Assembly: GCA_017554185.1 (NCBI GenBank)
Contig: JAFZIU010000028.1
Coordinates: 1 to 61,452, forward strand
Source of the DNA: Spirochaetia bacterium
GTDB lineage: Bacteria; Spirochaetota; Spirochaetia; CADAEX01
DNA: 61,452 bases
Reading direction: 5' to 3'
Shown: positions 8,210 to 16,848 of the stretch, piece by piece
Layout: every line of letters starts with the position of its first letter
Numbering within the stretch: the stretch's first letter is position 1
Notes under the pieces: generated by a model
The model's database searches: none
What the model was told of the DNA's origin: nothing
What the model saw: the letters and a program-made list of their open reading frames with translations, nothing else
Translations under genes and position numbers: made by a program

Positions 8210-9789
8210 TTCCAGATATCCATGAATGTATGAATTTTCTCGCAGTACTTGCAGATAAACTTATCCTCGGCAGTGCGGTAGAATTCGGCAGGAATGCCCT
8301 CGCCATGCTGATGGTTTGAAATACAGTCTGGGTTGGAGCACTCGATGTCGTCGAAATTATAGATTGCAGGAGGCATAAGGAGCCTGAGCTTCTTGATCAC
8401 ATGCTTGTCCTTGATGATATTCACGGTGCAGCCCGGAGCCAGTGCCGCAAGGCGCTTCATGCTCTTTATGCCGAACTCGCCGTGGCCTGGACGGAAAATG
8501 ATGCCTTTCATCTGGTCAGGCTCCTTCCGGGATGATGTAACCCACTCGCCTCCCTTTCCATAGAGCTTGAGTGTGCGGATTATCCTTATAAGCTGATCCC
8601 TGATCTCTGTCTCGGTATGGCCGCGGAGGATATGGTCTATGACAAGGCCGTCGGCAATAGGCTTGACCCCTTCGGAGCAGTCCTTGATAGGTGCATTTGC
8701 ATGGATCGGCAGAGGCACGATGAAGTCCTCGGAATCCTCGTGGCTCTGGGGAACCTTGACCTCGCCCTTGAAGTCGTCTCCGATCTTTCCAGCAATAAGT
8801 GCAAGAAGGATGATCCTGATTATCATGCCGTTGGCAGACTGGGTCTCCCAGCCGTTGAGCGGTGTGGAATCGAGGAATGTAGGGATTGAAGGATATACCT
8901 TGTGCCGTGGAAGCGGATGGTAGAATATAGTCCCTTCCGGCAGTTTATCTATATATTCCCTCTGGAAAGTTATGCTGTCACGGAGCTGGTCCTGCTTCTT
9001 GAGGATAGCATCGCCCATCCTCTCCAGCTGCGGCCGGGTGAAGTACCATATCTTGGCCATTTTATCGGAGTTCACATATTCTTCGATAGAAGAGAAGAAA
9101 TTGACCTCGAAGCCGTTTGAAAGCATCTTGTTCACATAGAATTCAGGCATAGCCAGCTCTGGCGGTGCAATAAGGTCCACCTTGACTTTCTTGAATATCT
9201 TAAGGCCGTCTGCCTTGGAATGGACTGTTCTGCCGTGGTACAGGTCGCCGGCCAGCGCTATATGGATGCTGTCGGTGTTCCAGCCGTTGTGTTCCAGGAA
9301 AGTGAAGTCGTCTAAAAGCTCCTGGGTAGGATGCTCGTGCTTGCCGTCTCCTGCGTTTATGAAGGCCGGTGTAGTTGGCAGGCCATTGCGCATTGCATAG
9401 CCCCGGCCGTTCTCCTCAAGCCAGCGGCAGAGCCCTTCCTGCCTGCTCCGTACAATGAAGATCTTGTTGTAGTAGCCGGACAGGGTGTTGAAGGTGTCGG
9501 CAAAGCTTTCCTGCTTGTTTATGGAAGAATGGGATGTATCCAGGTTCGACAGCTTGACCCGGTGGAATTCGGCAGCATTCTTGAAGGATTCCTTGGTCCT
9601 TGTGCTGTCCTCGATAAAGACCTCGTAGATACCGAAGTCGGGATCGTTTATCCGGAACTTGTCCATGCCTGCCTTGTCGTCAGATTTTATATAGCCCTTG
9701 AGCTCCCTTGCCTTCTGGAAAAGATACATTTTCTCGTCGAACGAGAAATCATCAATGACAGTAAAACTTCTACCTTTGAATGTGTTCAT
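8200..9789 (-). CDS. pyrB: Aspartate carbamoyltransferase, PyrB-PyrI fusion
   Basis: Condenses carbamoyl phosphate and aspartate in pyrimidine synthesis. 529 residues: catalytic PyrB occupies about 1-345, with the carbamoyl-phosphate loop DSTRTKES, HPTQELLD and HPLPRH. A regulatory PyrI domain follows (about 370-529), with its allosteric half and a C-terminal zinc module having Cys pairs CSNPDC and CKYC. Catalytic and regulatory chains are therefore one polypeptide, as reported in some Thermotoga and Treponema. The promoter TTGAAT-N17-TATTAT lies six bases before the ATG and no Shine-Dalgarno is present, so a leaderless mRNA is predicted. The -35 box overlaps the stop codon of the gene upstream. 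Confidence 0.96.
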   Translation of the reverse strand: MNTFKGRSFTVIDDFSFDEKMYLFQKARELKGYIKSDDKAGMDKFRINDPDFGIYEVFIEDSTRTKESFKNAAEFHRVKLSNLDTSHSSINKQESFADTFNTLSGYYNKIFIVRSRQEGLCRWLEENGRGYAMRNGLPTTPAFINAGDGKHEHPTQELLDDFTFLEHNGWNTDSIHIALAGDLYHGRTVHSKADGLKIFKKVKVDLIAPPELAMPEFYVNKMLSNGFEVNFFSSIEEYVNSDKMAKIWYFTRPQLERMGDAILKKQDQLRDSITFQREYIDKLPEGTIFYHPLPRHKVYPSIPTFLDSTPLNGWETQSANGMIIRIILLALIAGKIGDDFKGEVKVPQSHEDSEDFIVPLPIHANAPIKDCSEGVKPIADGLVIDHILRGHTETEIRDQLIRIIRTLKLYGKGGEWVTSSRKEPDQMKGIIFRPGHGEFGIKSMKRLAALAPGCTVNIIKDKHVIKKLRLLMPPAIYNFDDIECSNPDCISNHQHGEGIPAEFYRTAEDKFICKYCEKIHTFMDIWKWN

Positions 9790-9795
9790 ACCTAC

Positions 9796-9824
9796 ATAAT
9801 AAAACGCAAGGGCTAAAAATTCAA
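9796..9824 (-). promoter_or_regulatory. Leaderless-type promoter of pyrBI
   Basis: Minus strand TTGAAT (9819-9824), 17 bases, TATTAT (9796-9801), then GTAGGT and the ATG. Its -35 overlaps the TGA of the upstream outer-membrane-like gene. Confidence 0.7.
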
Positions 9825-11098
9825 TAGTTGATTATCCCTGTGACTGTGAATTCAGAAGGTTTATCTCCATCTTTCTTATGACTGAGGTTAAGCCTGAAAT
9901 TATCCAGCCTTATGATAAGTTCCCCGGTGAAAGAATCGGCAATCTCCTCCCCTATATCCCGCTTCCAGGTGAAGCTGGCCTGGAGGTACTCGAAATAGAG
10001 TCTGCACCCTGCAGTCACCACATCCCTGTAAAAGCGCTCATCCTCTATATACCACTGGTTTGAGAAGGAGAGACGGATGAAATCGGAATCGTAGACCATG
10101 CTCCCTGTATAATGCCTTTTCTCGGTGGTCTGTGACGTGTTGTCAAAGACTGTATCGGCGGCATAGGCGGCTGACAAGGTGAAGTCCCACAGGTATAGGG
10201 TCGACTTCAAAGTAAGATGACGGACAAAGTCGTTGTAGTACAGGTCCCTGCAATCGGGCCTCTTGTAGTCTGTATACCATACTCCGGCCAGCTTTAAAGG
10301 CTTCCAGGGGCGAAGCCATGCATCAACTCCATACTTGTACTGGGATGATGGAACAGAGCCGCCGGGGGCAAGATATTGGCCGGTAGTCCCGGAGAACATA
10401 AAGTTAAGCTCAAACAGGCTTTTGTAGAATAATGTAACATAATCCCGGTTGAAGAAGCCCCTTTCCACATAGTCCCCCCACGAGGAGCCTGCTGAAAGGG
10501 ATACAAGGAACCAGTCCTTCTCATAAATACAGTTGCAAAGCAGGTTCCAGAGTTCGGCTCCTCCTGCATTCTCGGGCCTTGAGAGGTACCATGATGATGG
10601 ACTTGAGTACTCCATTATATCGCTGTTCTCAAGAAGCAGGCTGAAAGAGAAATCATTTATGGTGGCACCTGCCAGGATGCCCCGCAAATACTGATTATCC
10701 CTGTCTCCAAGGGAAAAACAGGTAAGCCCTGGAAGCGGTCTGGCAAAAACTCCGTATAAGCCGCTTTCCCCAATGCTCCGGTCCAGAACCAGCCTTGCGT
10801 TCTCAAAGAAGACCTCGGAGGTGGGAGAATAGCCGCAGGGATTCATGGCCTCGGTCAGAAGGCCACGGGTCTTGAGATGACCGAATCCGAACCAGGGAGT
10901 GACTGCCGAGACTGCATTAAACTCATTCTCTGCAGTTTTCTCTGATACTGCACAGACCTCAAGAGACTCCCCTCTGACATCAAGGCGCCTCTTGATAACC
11001 TTATCGGAAGAGCATTCCGACTTTGCCTCAAGATGTACATCTGCCCGGCAGAAAGCAGGCAGAAGAAGCAGAAATAATACGATACCTATACCTTTCAT
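9821..11098 (-). CDS. Exported beta-barrel-like protein of unknown function
   Basis: 425 residues. An N-terminal signal peptide (MKGIGIVLFLLLLPAFCRAD, cleavage likely after CRA) is followed by many short amphipathic, aromatic-rich segments with alternating polar residues. The chain ends in a short strand finishing with Tyr. This pattern fits an outer-membrane beta-barrel, but I recognise no family. Several cysteines in the mature part are unusual for a barrel. It is monocistronic, divergent from the NusG-like gene, with 94 bases between starts. A poor -10 (TAGATA) lies five bases before the ATG, without a properly spaced -35. Confidence 0.65.
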   Translation of the reverse strand: MKGIGIVLFLLLLPAFCRADVHLEAKSECSSDKVIKRRLDVRGESLEVCAVSEKTAENEFNAVSAVTPWFGFGHLKTRGLLTEAMNPCGYSPTSEVFFENARLVLDRSIGESGLYGVFARPLPGLTCFSLGDRDNQYLRGILAGATINDFSFSLLLENSDIMEYSSPSSWYLSRPENAGGAELWNLLCNCIYEKDWFLVSLSAGSSWGDYVERGFFNRDYVTLFYKSLFELNFMFSGTTGQYLAPGGSVPSSQYKYGVDAWLRPWKPLKLAGVWYTDYKRPDCRDLYYNDFVRHLTLKSTLYLWDFTLSAAYAADTVFDNTSQTTEKRHYTGSMVYDSDFIRLSFSNQWYIEDERFYRDVVTAGCRLYFEYLQASFTWKRDIGEEIADSFTGELIIRLDNFRLNLSHKKDGDKPSEFTVTGIINY

Positions 11099-11156
11099 AT
11101 ATGTATCTACAACAAAAAAATCATTTTTGCTTCAATTTTTAAAAAAATTTTTTCTA

Positions 11157-11185
11157 TTGAAAATCAGCCATTTAAAGATTAATAT
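11157..11185 (+). promoter_or_regulatory. Leaderless-type promoter of the NusG-like gene
   Basis: TTGAAA (11157-11162), 17-base spacer, TAATAT (11180-11185), then seven bases to the ATG at 11193. No Shine-Dalgarno precedes the ATG. Confidence 0.65.
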
Positions 11186-11192
11186 ATTAGTA

Positions 11193-11726
11193 ATGAATTT
11201 ATATGTTATCCAGGTTAAAACTGGAAAAGAAGATACATACATAAAACTCTGGGAAAGGAAGAAGGGTCACCTCCCCTTAAGAATCTTCTGGCTCAGGAAA
11301 GAGCTTATGATAAGGAAGAACGGCCACACCCACAAAGGGCTTAAGTCGATTTTCCCAGGCTATCTTTTCCTTGAGGCCGAGAAAATCGATCCCGACACTT
11401 TCCAGGAATTCAGGCATATCAATTATTTCAGCCGTTTTCTCAAGGCAGACAAGACTATATGCCCGCTGCCGCTGGACGAGGCAAAAAGAATATACGAACT
11501 GGCCAAATATGGCCGCGTGATCGGTCAGTCCAAGGTTATTTACAACGAACAGGACAGGATTGTAGTAATAGATGGCCCTATGAAAGGGCTTGAGGGTCAG
11601 ATCATAAAAGTTGACAGGCGCAAGAAGCGGGCAAAGGTGCGGTTCTCGCTTTATAACAACCCATATCCTATTGACCTGGGCTTTGAGGTTCTGGAAGTGT
11701 CAGAGGGGGCAGAAAATGTGGGATAA
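11193..11726 (+). CDS. NusG paralog, LoaP-like specialised antiterminator
   Basis: 177 residues. A NusG N-terminal domain begins at once (NLYVIQVKTGKED, about residues 1-105). A KOW domain follows (IVVIDGPMKGLEGQI, about 125-165). NusG binds the RNA polymerase clamp. Paralogs such as LoaP and RfaH act on particular operons rather than globally. This copy is not in the housekeeping secE-nusG-rplK setting. It overlaps by 11 bases the first of three hydroxylase-like genes, which suggests it acts on this operon. Being first in the unit it also may regulate itself. The assignment to LoaP rather than another NusG subfamily is by general resemblance. Confidence 0.85.
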   Translation: MNLYVIQVKTGKEDTYIKLWERKKGHLPLRIFWLRKELMIRKNGHTHKGLKSIFPGYLFLEAEKIDPDTFQEFRHINYFSRFLKADKTICPLPLDEAKRIYELAKYGRVIGQSKVIYNEQDRIVVIDGPMKGLEGQIIKVDRRKKRAKVRFSLYNNPYPIDLGFEVLEVSEGAENVG

Positions 11727-13671
11727 CAGGAATTCTCTCTACCTTTCACTTTACAGGGCGTCGATCTTCTGCGGCGAGATAAAGAATATACAGATTCCAG
11801 ACAATCTGCCGGCCGGATGCAGTGTCATATCCTACAGCGACCTGCCCCAGAAGGAATTCGATATATTGGGAAGCAGGTTCCCGATGCTCTGCAACGGGTA
11901 TGTGAATTATCAGGGCGAGCCCATCTTCATTATAGCGGCCAAGAACCAGGATGATGCAGAATCTGTCTCCAGGCAGATACAGGTGGAATACCAGCCCAGC
12001 ACCCCTCTTTTCTTTGACAGCGATTTTGCAGAGGGCCAGGTTGTAAAGGAAAGGAACGAGACCTGGACCTATGATGATAAGGAAATAGACCCTGAGAAGG
12101 TGCTGACAGTGGAGACCCTGACATCAGGCGACCTCTATAAGCCTGTATACAACGATCCTATCGGTGTTACAATCTTCTCCGAAGCTGATTCTGTCTCTGT
12201 AACGACAGCAACCCAGTGGCCTCATCATGTCCGCTCCACAGTAAGCAATATCCTTGGGATGGCCGAAGACAAAGTACAAGTAAATGTACCGCAGATTGCA
12301 TCTCCTATGGAGGGGCGCCTATGGTTCCCGTCCTACCTGGCAGCCCTGGCCGCCTCGGTTGTGGCACTGCGTCCCGGAGAATCGGTGCGCCTTATCCTTT
12401 CCAAGGAAGAGGTGCAGCAGTATATAGGGGCCCAGTATCCGTTCAAGATAAAGCATACTTCGCTGGTGGACAAGGATACAGGCGCCATACTCCAGTGCAC
12501 AGTTGACCTGGCCATAAATGCAGGGGCCTATCCTCTGTTCGAAGACGAGATAATGGAGAACGCCCTTATAAGCATAATGGGGCCGTATAAGGTGAACAAG
12601 GTTCTGATACGGGAACAGCTTATAAAGACCAGCTATCCCCCTATGTTCTTCATAACAGGAAACAAATTCACCCAGATACTGGCCGGCATCGAGACCCATG
12701 TAAACAAGATTATCTCCTTGACCGACCTGTTCCCGGACGAATGGCGGATGGAGAACATAGCCAAGACCTCGGCCAAGGCTGGAAACATTGTTATAGAAAA
12801 AGCGACCAAAAACGCCGATTTCCAGCGCAAGTTTGCTTCCTATGAACTTGCCAAGCAGAACCGGCTTAAGGGAATAGGATCAGACCGATACTACCGCGGC
12901 ATTGGACTGGCTTTTGCCACATACAAGGCTACCAGCGGCTTCAGCAATAAGATATGCACCCCATTCACAGGAAAGCTTACGCTGGATGACAACTGGCAGG
13001 TTTACTACTCCACCGCCACAGTGCCCCAGAACTTCTTTGAATACACCCTGTGGAAAAAAGTGATAAACAAGATAACTGAGCTTGATGAAAAAACCATCCA
13101 TCTGATGCCCCATGATACAGCATCAAACGAAGACTCAATCCCCGACATCCTTGGCGAGATGACCAAGGGGCCTATCCAGCTTGTTCAGCAATGCAGCAGA
13201 AAGCTTCAGGAGCTCCGGGTAAGTACACCGCTGCCGATAACTGTTGAAGAGAGCTACGACCCTACCTATGATATAAATGCTGCAGTCTGGGGAGCTGCAA
13301 TAGTAGAAGTCTCTGTGGATATAATAACCTACAAGCCGTCAATAAAGGGAATATGGACCTGCTTTGATGTGGGTGACACCATCAATGAAGATATTTCCAA
13401 GCACTTTCTTATGCAGCGGATAATAAACAGCCTTTACTGGTGCACAAACCAGGGAGATGACGACACTTCATCATGGAAATTTGCAAACCTTCCTATAAGC
13501 ATAAGCCTTATCAACAGCCAGGGTGCCGACACCATCAACTATTGCGGCGACATTCCGTTTGGAATAATCCCTTCGGCTTACTGCAATGCCTTAAGCCAGG
13601 CTGTGGGAAAAGTGATCACCGATATGCCTGTGACACCTGAAAAACTGTACCGGATGGTGGAGGAACAATGA
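11716..13671 (+). CDS. Molybdenum hydroxylase large-subunit homolog lacking Moco signatures
   Basis: 651 residues, shorter than the usual 730-790 of xanthine dehydrogenase large subunits. The N-terminal hammerhead domain is recognisable (FPMLCNGYVNYQGEPIFI). The later TATQWPHHVRSTVSNILGM matches the T-Q-x-P-x-x-x-R-x-x-(L)A-x-x-L-G region. The Moco-binding GGGFGGK loop that should follow is replaced by IASPMEGRLW. The C-terminal G-x-G-E-P motif with the catalytic Glu reads CGDIPFG. It may be a pseudoenzyme or bind another ligand. The ATG at 11716 has GAGGGGG upstream. The frame is intact, with ATGA overlap to the next gene, so this is not decay by frameshift. Confidence 0.8.
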   Translation: MWDNRNSLYLSLYRASIFCGEIKNIQIPDNLPAGCSVISYSDLPQKEFDILGSRFPMLCNGYVNYQGEPIFIIAAKNQDDAESVSRQIQVEYQPSTPLFFDSDFAEGQVVKERNETWTYDDKEIDPEKVLTVETLTSGDLYKPVYNDPIGVTIFSEADSVSVTTATQWPHHVRSTVSNILGMAEDKVQVNVPQIASPMEGRLWFPSYLAALAASVVALRPGESVRLILSKEEVQQYIGAQYPFKIKHTSLVDKDTGAILQCTVDLAINAGAYPLFEDEIMENALISIMGPYKVNKVLIREQLIKTSYPPMFFITGNKFTQILAGIETHVNKIISLTDLFPDEWRMENIAKTSAKAGNIVIEKATKNADFQRKFASYELAKQNRLKGIGSDRYYRGIGLAFATYKATSGFSNKICTPFTGKLTLDDNWQVYYSTATVPQNFFEYTLWKKVINKITELDEKTIHLMPHDTASNEDSIPDILGEMTKGPIQLVQQCSRKLQELRVSTPLPITVEESYDPTYDINAAVWGAAIVEVSVDIITYKPSIKGIWTCFDVGDTINEDISKHFLMQRIINSLYWCTNQGDDDTSSWKFANLPISISLINSQGADTINYCGDIPFGIIPSAYCNALSQAVGKVITDMPVTPEKLYRMVEEQ

Positions 13672-14153
13672 TAATCAGATTCATGCTGAACAATATGAAG
13701 AAGAATCTGGATGCAGATCCTGCCGACAAGCTTTCGGATGTGCTCCGCGATGATTTCGGACTCCAGTCGGTGAACAGCTGCTGCAACACAGGACGCTGCG
13801 GAGGCTGCACAGTGCTCAAGGACAACCTTCCGGTGCCTGCCTGCATGGTGCGTATGTTCTCGGTCCGCAACTCCAGCATACTTACATATGAATATATCTC
13901 AACCACCAAGGAATTCGAGACCATAACCAATGTGCTGGAAGCCATGGGCTGCAACTTCTGTGATTTCTGCAAGCATGGAAAGCTGATAACCATCTATTCA
14001 TTGATCATGAACTCTGTCCCCCTGACAGAAAAGGAAATATATGAGGCCCTCTCTGGAAATATCTGCAACTGCACCGATTTCCAGACCCTGGCCGGAGCTA
14101 TCAGGCTGGCTGTTAATTCCATAAAGCGAGGTAAACGTGCTGAACGGAAATGA
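13668..14153 (+). CDS. [2Fe-2S] subunit of the hydroxylase-like complex
   Basis: 161 residues, the normal size for XdhC/CoxS small subunits. The plant-type [2Fe-2S] site is present (CCNTGRCGGC and the later PAC, about residues 40-65). The second, all-helical site is also present (CNFC near residue 103 and CNC near 137). The Gln that precedes the C-x-x-C in active enzymes and touches the molybdopterin is Gly here (GCNFC). Both iron-sulfur sites therefore look usable while the cofactor contact is lost. The start overlaps the large-subunit stop (ATGA). Confidence 0.86.
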   Translation: MIIRFMLNNMKKNLDADPADKLSDVLRDDFGLQSVNSCCNTGRCGGCTVLKDNLPVPACMVRMFSVRNSSILTYEYISTTKEFETITNVLEAMGCNFCDFCKHGKLITIYSLIMNSVPLTEKEIYEALSGNICNCTDFQTLAGAIRLAVNSIKRGKRAERK

Positions 14154-14991
14154 CAAGATAAAATTCATCTACTACACTCCGGACAATGTGACCGGCCTTC
14201 TCAAGACAATGAATGCCTGCAGATCATACCGGCTGTGCTTTGACGACCTGAACAGTGTCGATATAATCGACAGGACAGCACCTGATACACCGCTGGCCAA
14301 AGCTATATATCCAGGATATGTTCCAGAGCTTTCTGCCCTTAAGCGGAGCGAGCGGTTATTCGAGATAGGACCTGAAATCAAGATCAACGAGCTCCTTAAG
14401 AAGGGAGCCACAGTGCTTCCCCCTATCCTTATCAGGGCCCTTACCGAATGTGCTCCCCCGAATGTTCGCAACATCCTTTCAATAGGCGGCGTCATCTGCG
14501 CCCCTAAGATAAGGAACAGCGTATTTGCTGCCCTATCCATACTAAACGCCAAGGCAGAGATATCCTCCTATACCACCGCCAACCTGCGCTTCCTGGTGCC
14601 AATCCAGCAGCTTTTCAAGGAAGATGGACTGGACCTTAAGCCTGGAGAGATGATCATAAAGATCAGGATTCCTTACGAGGATTATGATGTGGATTACTAC
14701 AATGAGATCCAGGACAAGAAGACTGTAATAACATTTGTAGGAACTGCCTCCACCTTCCGCGGCACCATCTCTGTATGCAAGTTTGCCATAGGCAACTGGG
14801 GAGATGACATTATCCGCGAGACCGAGATCGAAAACGGCCTTGTAGAGCAGAAGCTCCCTATACCCGAGAAGATAATCGAGGGCTGGACAGAGAAGTTTGC
14901 CAACATGTTCACAGAGAAATATACCTCCTTCTCCCCTTATGTCCAGAAATCCCTTATAAATATGTTCAATGAATTCTTAAGCCGCCTGTAG
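14137..14991 (+). CDS. FAD-subunit homolog (CoxM/XdhB-like) lacking the first FAD motif
   Basis: 284 residues. Overall architecture follows the CoxM/XdhB medium subunit: PELSALKRSERLFEIGPEIKINELL, then NVRNILSIGGVIC corresponding to the (I)RN-x-A-T-I-GGN-I loop, and PGEMIIKIRIP corresponding to the E-I-(L/I)-x-x-I-x-(I/V)P motif. The first FAD pyrophosphate loop AGGTDL reads CFDDLN, so flavin binding is doubtful. The start is GTG with GAGG six bases upstream, overlapping the Fe-S gene by 17 bases. The stop abuts the stop of convergent tatQM with no gap. Confidence 0.8.
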   Translation: MLNGNDKIKFIYYTPDNVTGLLKTMNACRSYRLCFDDLNSVDIIDRTAPDTPLAKAIYPGYVPELSALKRSERLFEIGPEIKINELLKKGATVLPPILIRALTECAPPNVRNILSIGGVICAPKIRNSVFAALSILNAKAEISSYTTANLRFLVPIQQLFKEDGLDLKPGEMIIKIRIPYEDYDVDYYNEIQDKKTVITFVGTASTFRGTISVCKFAIGNWGDDIIRETEIENGLVEQKLPIPEKIIEGWTEKFANMFTEKYTSFSPYVQKSLINMFNEFLSRL

Positions 14992-16848
14992 TCAATCTGC
15001 CAGAAGCAGCGTGAAGCCCGGCACATATGTGATCACAAATACGGTGAGCAGCATGATCAGGAAGAAAGGCACCACTGCCCTGTACATCTTATCAAGCGGC
15101 ACGTTGAAACGGTAGCTTGCCAGGAACAGGTTGAGCCCCACCGGCGGTGTTATGTATCCCAGCTCAAGGTTTGCCAGGAATATTATGCCCAGGTGGATAG
15201 GATGGATGCCGAAAATCTCTCCCAGGGGGATAATGAGCGGCACCACCACCATGATGGCAGAATAGATATCCATGAAGCAGCCAACTAAAAGCAGTGCAAT
15301 GTTAAGCAGGAACAGGAACAGTATCTTGGAATGAATGTGCTGGGCAATCCAGTCGGCAAAGCGCTGGGGAATCTGCTCATCTATCATGTAGTAGGAAAGG
15401 ACCTTGGCCATTCCCAGGATTATAAGGATTCCTGCAATGATGGGGACGCTCTTGCGTGCAATGGTGAACATATCCTTTAAGTGGAGCTCCCGCTTGATCA
15501 CAAACTCAACCAGCATAGTGTATAGGACAGCCACTGCCCCGGTCTCCACCAGTGTGGTGAGCCCCGAGAAATAGGAGAAAATGATGATGAATGGAAGCAG
15601 GATCTCCCAGAATGATGCGACAAAGCTTGATGCACATTCAGAGGCTGTGGACTTTACCCTTTTTATAGGGTGCTTCGAGATATAGATGAACCCTGTGATG
15701 ACCAGTGAAAGCACCAGAAGAAGCCCGGGGATGATTCCTCCCAGGAACATAGCCTTTATATCAAGCTGCGCAATAATACCATAGAGAATCATGGGCAGGC
15801 TGGGCGGGAACAGAAGCCCGATGCTTCCGGCAGAACAGAGAAGCCCGTTCCTGTACCTCTCCTCTATTCCATTCTTCTCAAGGATGGCAGAAAGGAGGCC
15901 GCCGATAGCCAGGATAGTGACCCCGGATGCCCCGGTGAATACAGTGAAGAAAGCACATATTACAACTGTGGCTATGATAATGCCGGCCGGCATCCAGCCG
16001 AAGAAAGCATTGAAAGTCCTTATAAGCCTGTCCCCTGCCTTGCTCTCGGACAGGATGAAGCCTGTAAGGGTAAAGAGCGGGATAGCCGGCACTGTGTTGC
16101 CTATGAGCATGGTGTAGAATTCGTTGGCCGAGATTTCGGCATAGCTGCCGGAAGCAGTTATAAGCATATAGGCTATTCCGCCAAGCACTGCAAAGATAGG
16201 GGCTCCCAGCACTCCTGCTGCGATGAAGAGAAGAAGGAGCGGAAGCTTAAGGGTGCTTACTGAAATAACAGAGACATCGGAAAGTGTCCATGCCCATGAC
16301 GGTGCATCGCCGGCTATATCACAGATACAGTTTACAAGCGGCGATACCGATATCCACAGTGCGGCAGCTATGCCGGCACACAGTGCAATCAGGCGCCCCT
16401 TTGATACAGTCTTCCTCTGCATTTCCCGTATAATCACCAGCAGGAACCCAACCGGCATAATTACATTTACAAGCCGCTGGCTCAGTACACCAATCTTATC
16501 CTCGGGGGTAAAGCCCATCTTAAGGAATACAGAAGAGACAATAAAGAAGGCACCTGCAACCAGAACCACAATAAAGAGAGATAGGGCTTCTGCAAATTTC
16601 TTTCCTTTCTCGGAAAGGAACTTGGTGCAGAATTCTATCTTCATATGGCGGTCGGTGAATGAATTGACCGCAGCCCCCAGCAGAGTGAGCCACAGCACTA
16701 TATGGCGGGTGTATTCATAACCTCCCTTGAGCCCTATTCCAAACAGCTTGCGGATAATGATCTCCGCTGTGGGAATACCGGCCAGAAGCACTATGAGGAA
16801 TGCAGATATGTAAACCTCAAACAGAGGTCTATTTCTTTCTGTACTCAT
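14992..16848 (-). CDS. TRAP transporter fused small and large membrane subunits (TatQM/DctQM)
   Basis: 618-residue inner-membrane protein. A DctQ-type four-helix small subunit fills about residues 1-150, followed by a linker segment and the DctM permease (about 190-618). Conserved loops include NTVPAIPLFTLTGFILSES and FTGASGVTILAIGGLL near the sodium and substrate sites. It drives sodium-coupled uptake of a substrate delivered by the periplasmic protein encoded upstream. The ATG overlaps the tatP 3' end by 20 bases. With TatP and TatT it forms a TPAT system as described for T. pallidum Tp0956-Tp0958; that substrate was proposed to be hydrophobic. Confidence 0.93.
   Translation of the reverse strand: MSTERNRPLFEVYISAFLIVLLAGIPTAEIIIRKLFGIGLKGGYEYTRHIVLWLTLLGAAVNSFTDRHMKIEFCTKFLSEKGKKFAEALSLFIVVLVAGAFFIVSSVFLKMGFTPEDKIGVLSQRLVNVIMPVGFLLVIIREMQRKTVSKGRLIALCAGIAAALWISVSPLVNCICDIAGDAPSWAWTLSDVSVISVSTLKLPLLLLFIAAGVLGAPIFAVLGGIAYMLITASGSYAEISANEFYTMLIGNTVPAIPLFTLTGFILSESKAGDRLIRTFNAFFGWMPAGIIIATVVICAFFTVFTGASGVTILAIGGLLSAILEKNGIEERYRNGLLCSAGSIGLLFPPSLPMILYGIIAQLDIKAMFLGGIIPGLLLVLSLVITGFIYISKHPIKRVKSTASECASSFVASFWEILLPFIIIFSYFSGLTTLVETGAVAVLYTMLVEFVIKRELHLKDMFTIARKSVPIIAGILIILGMAKVLSYYMIDEQIPQRFADWIAQHIHSKILFLFLLNIALLLVGCFMDIYSAIMVVVPLIIPLGEIFGIHPIHLGIIFLANLELGYITPPVGLNLFLASYRFNVPLDKMYRAVVPFFLIMLLTVFVITYVPGFTLLLAD

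Noticed and set aside
11716-13671. Frameshift or decay in the hydroxylase large subunit
   Set aside because: One continuous frame with a strong ribosome site and ATGA coupling to the next subunit. Motif loss is by substitution, not by breaks.
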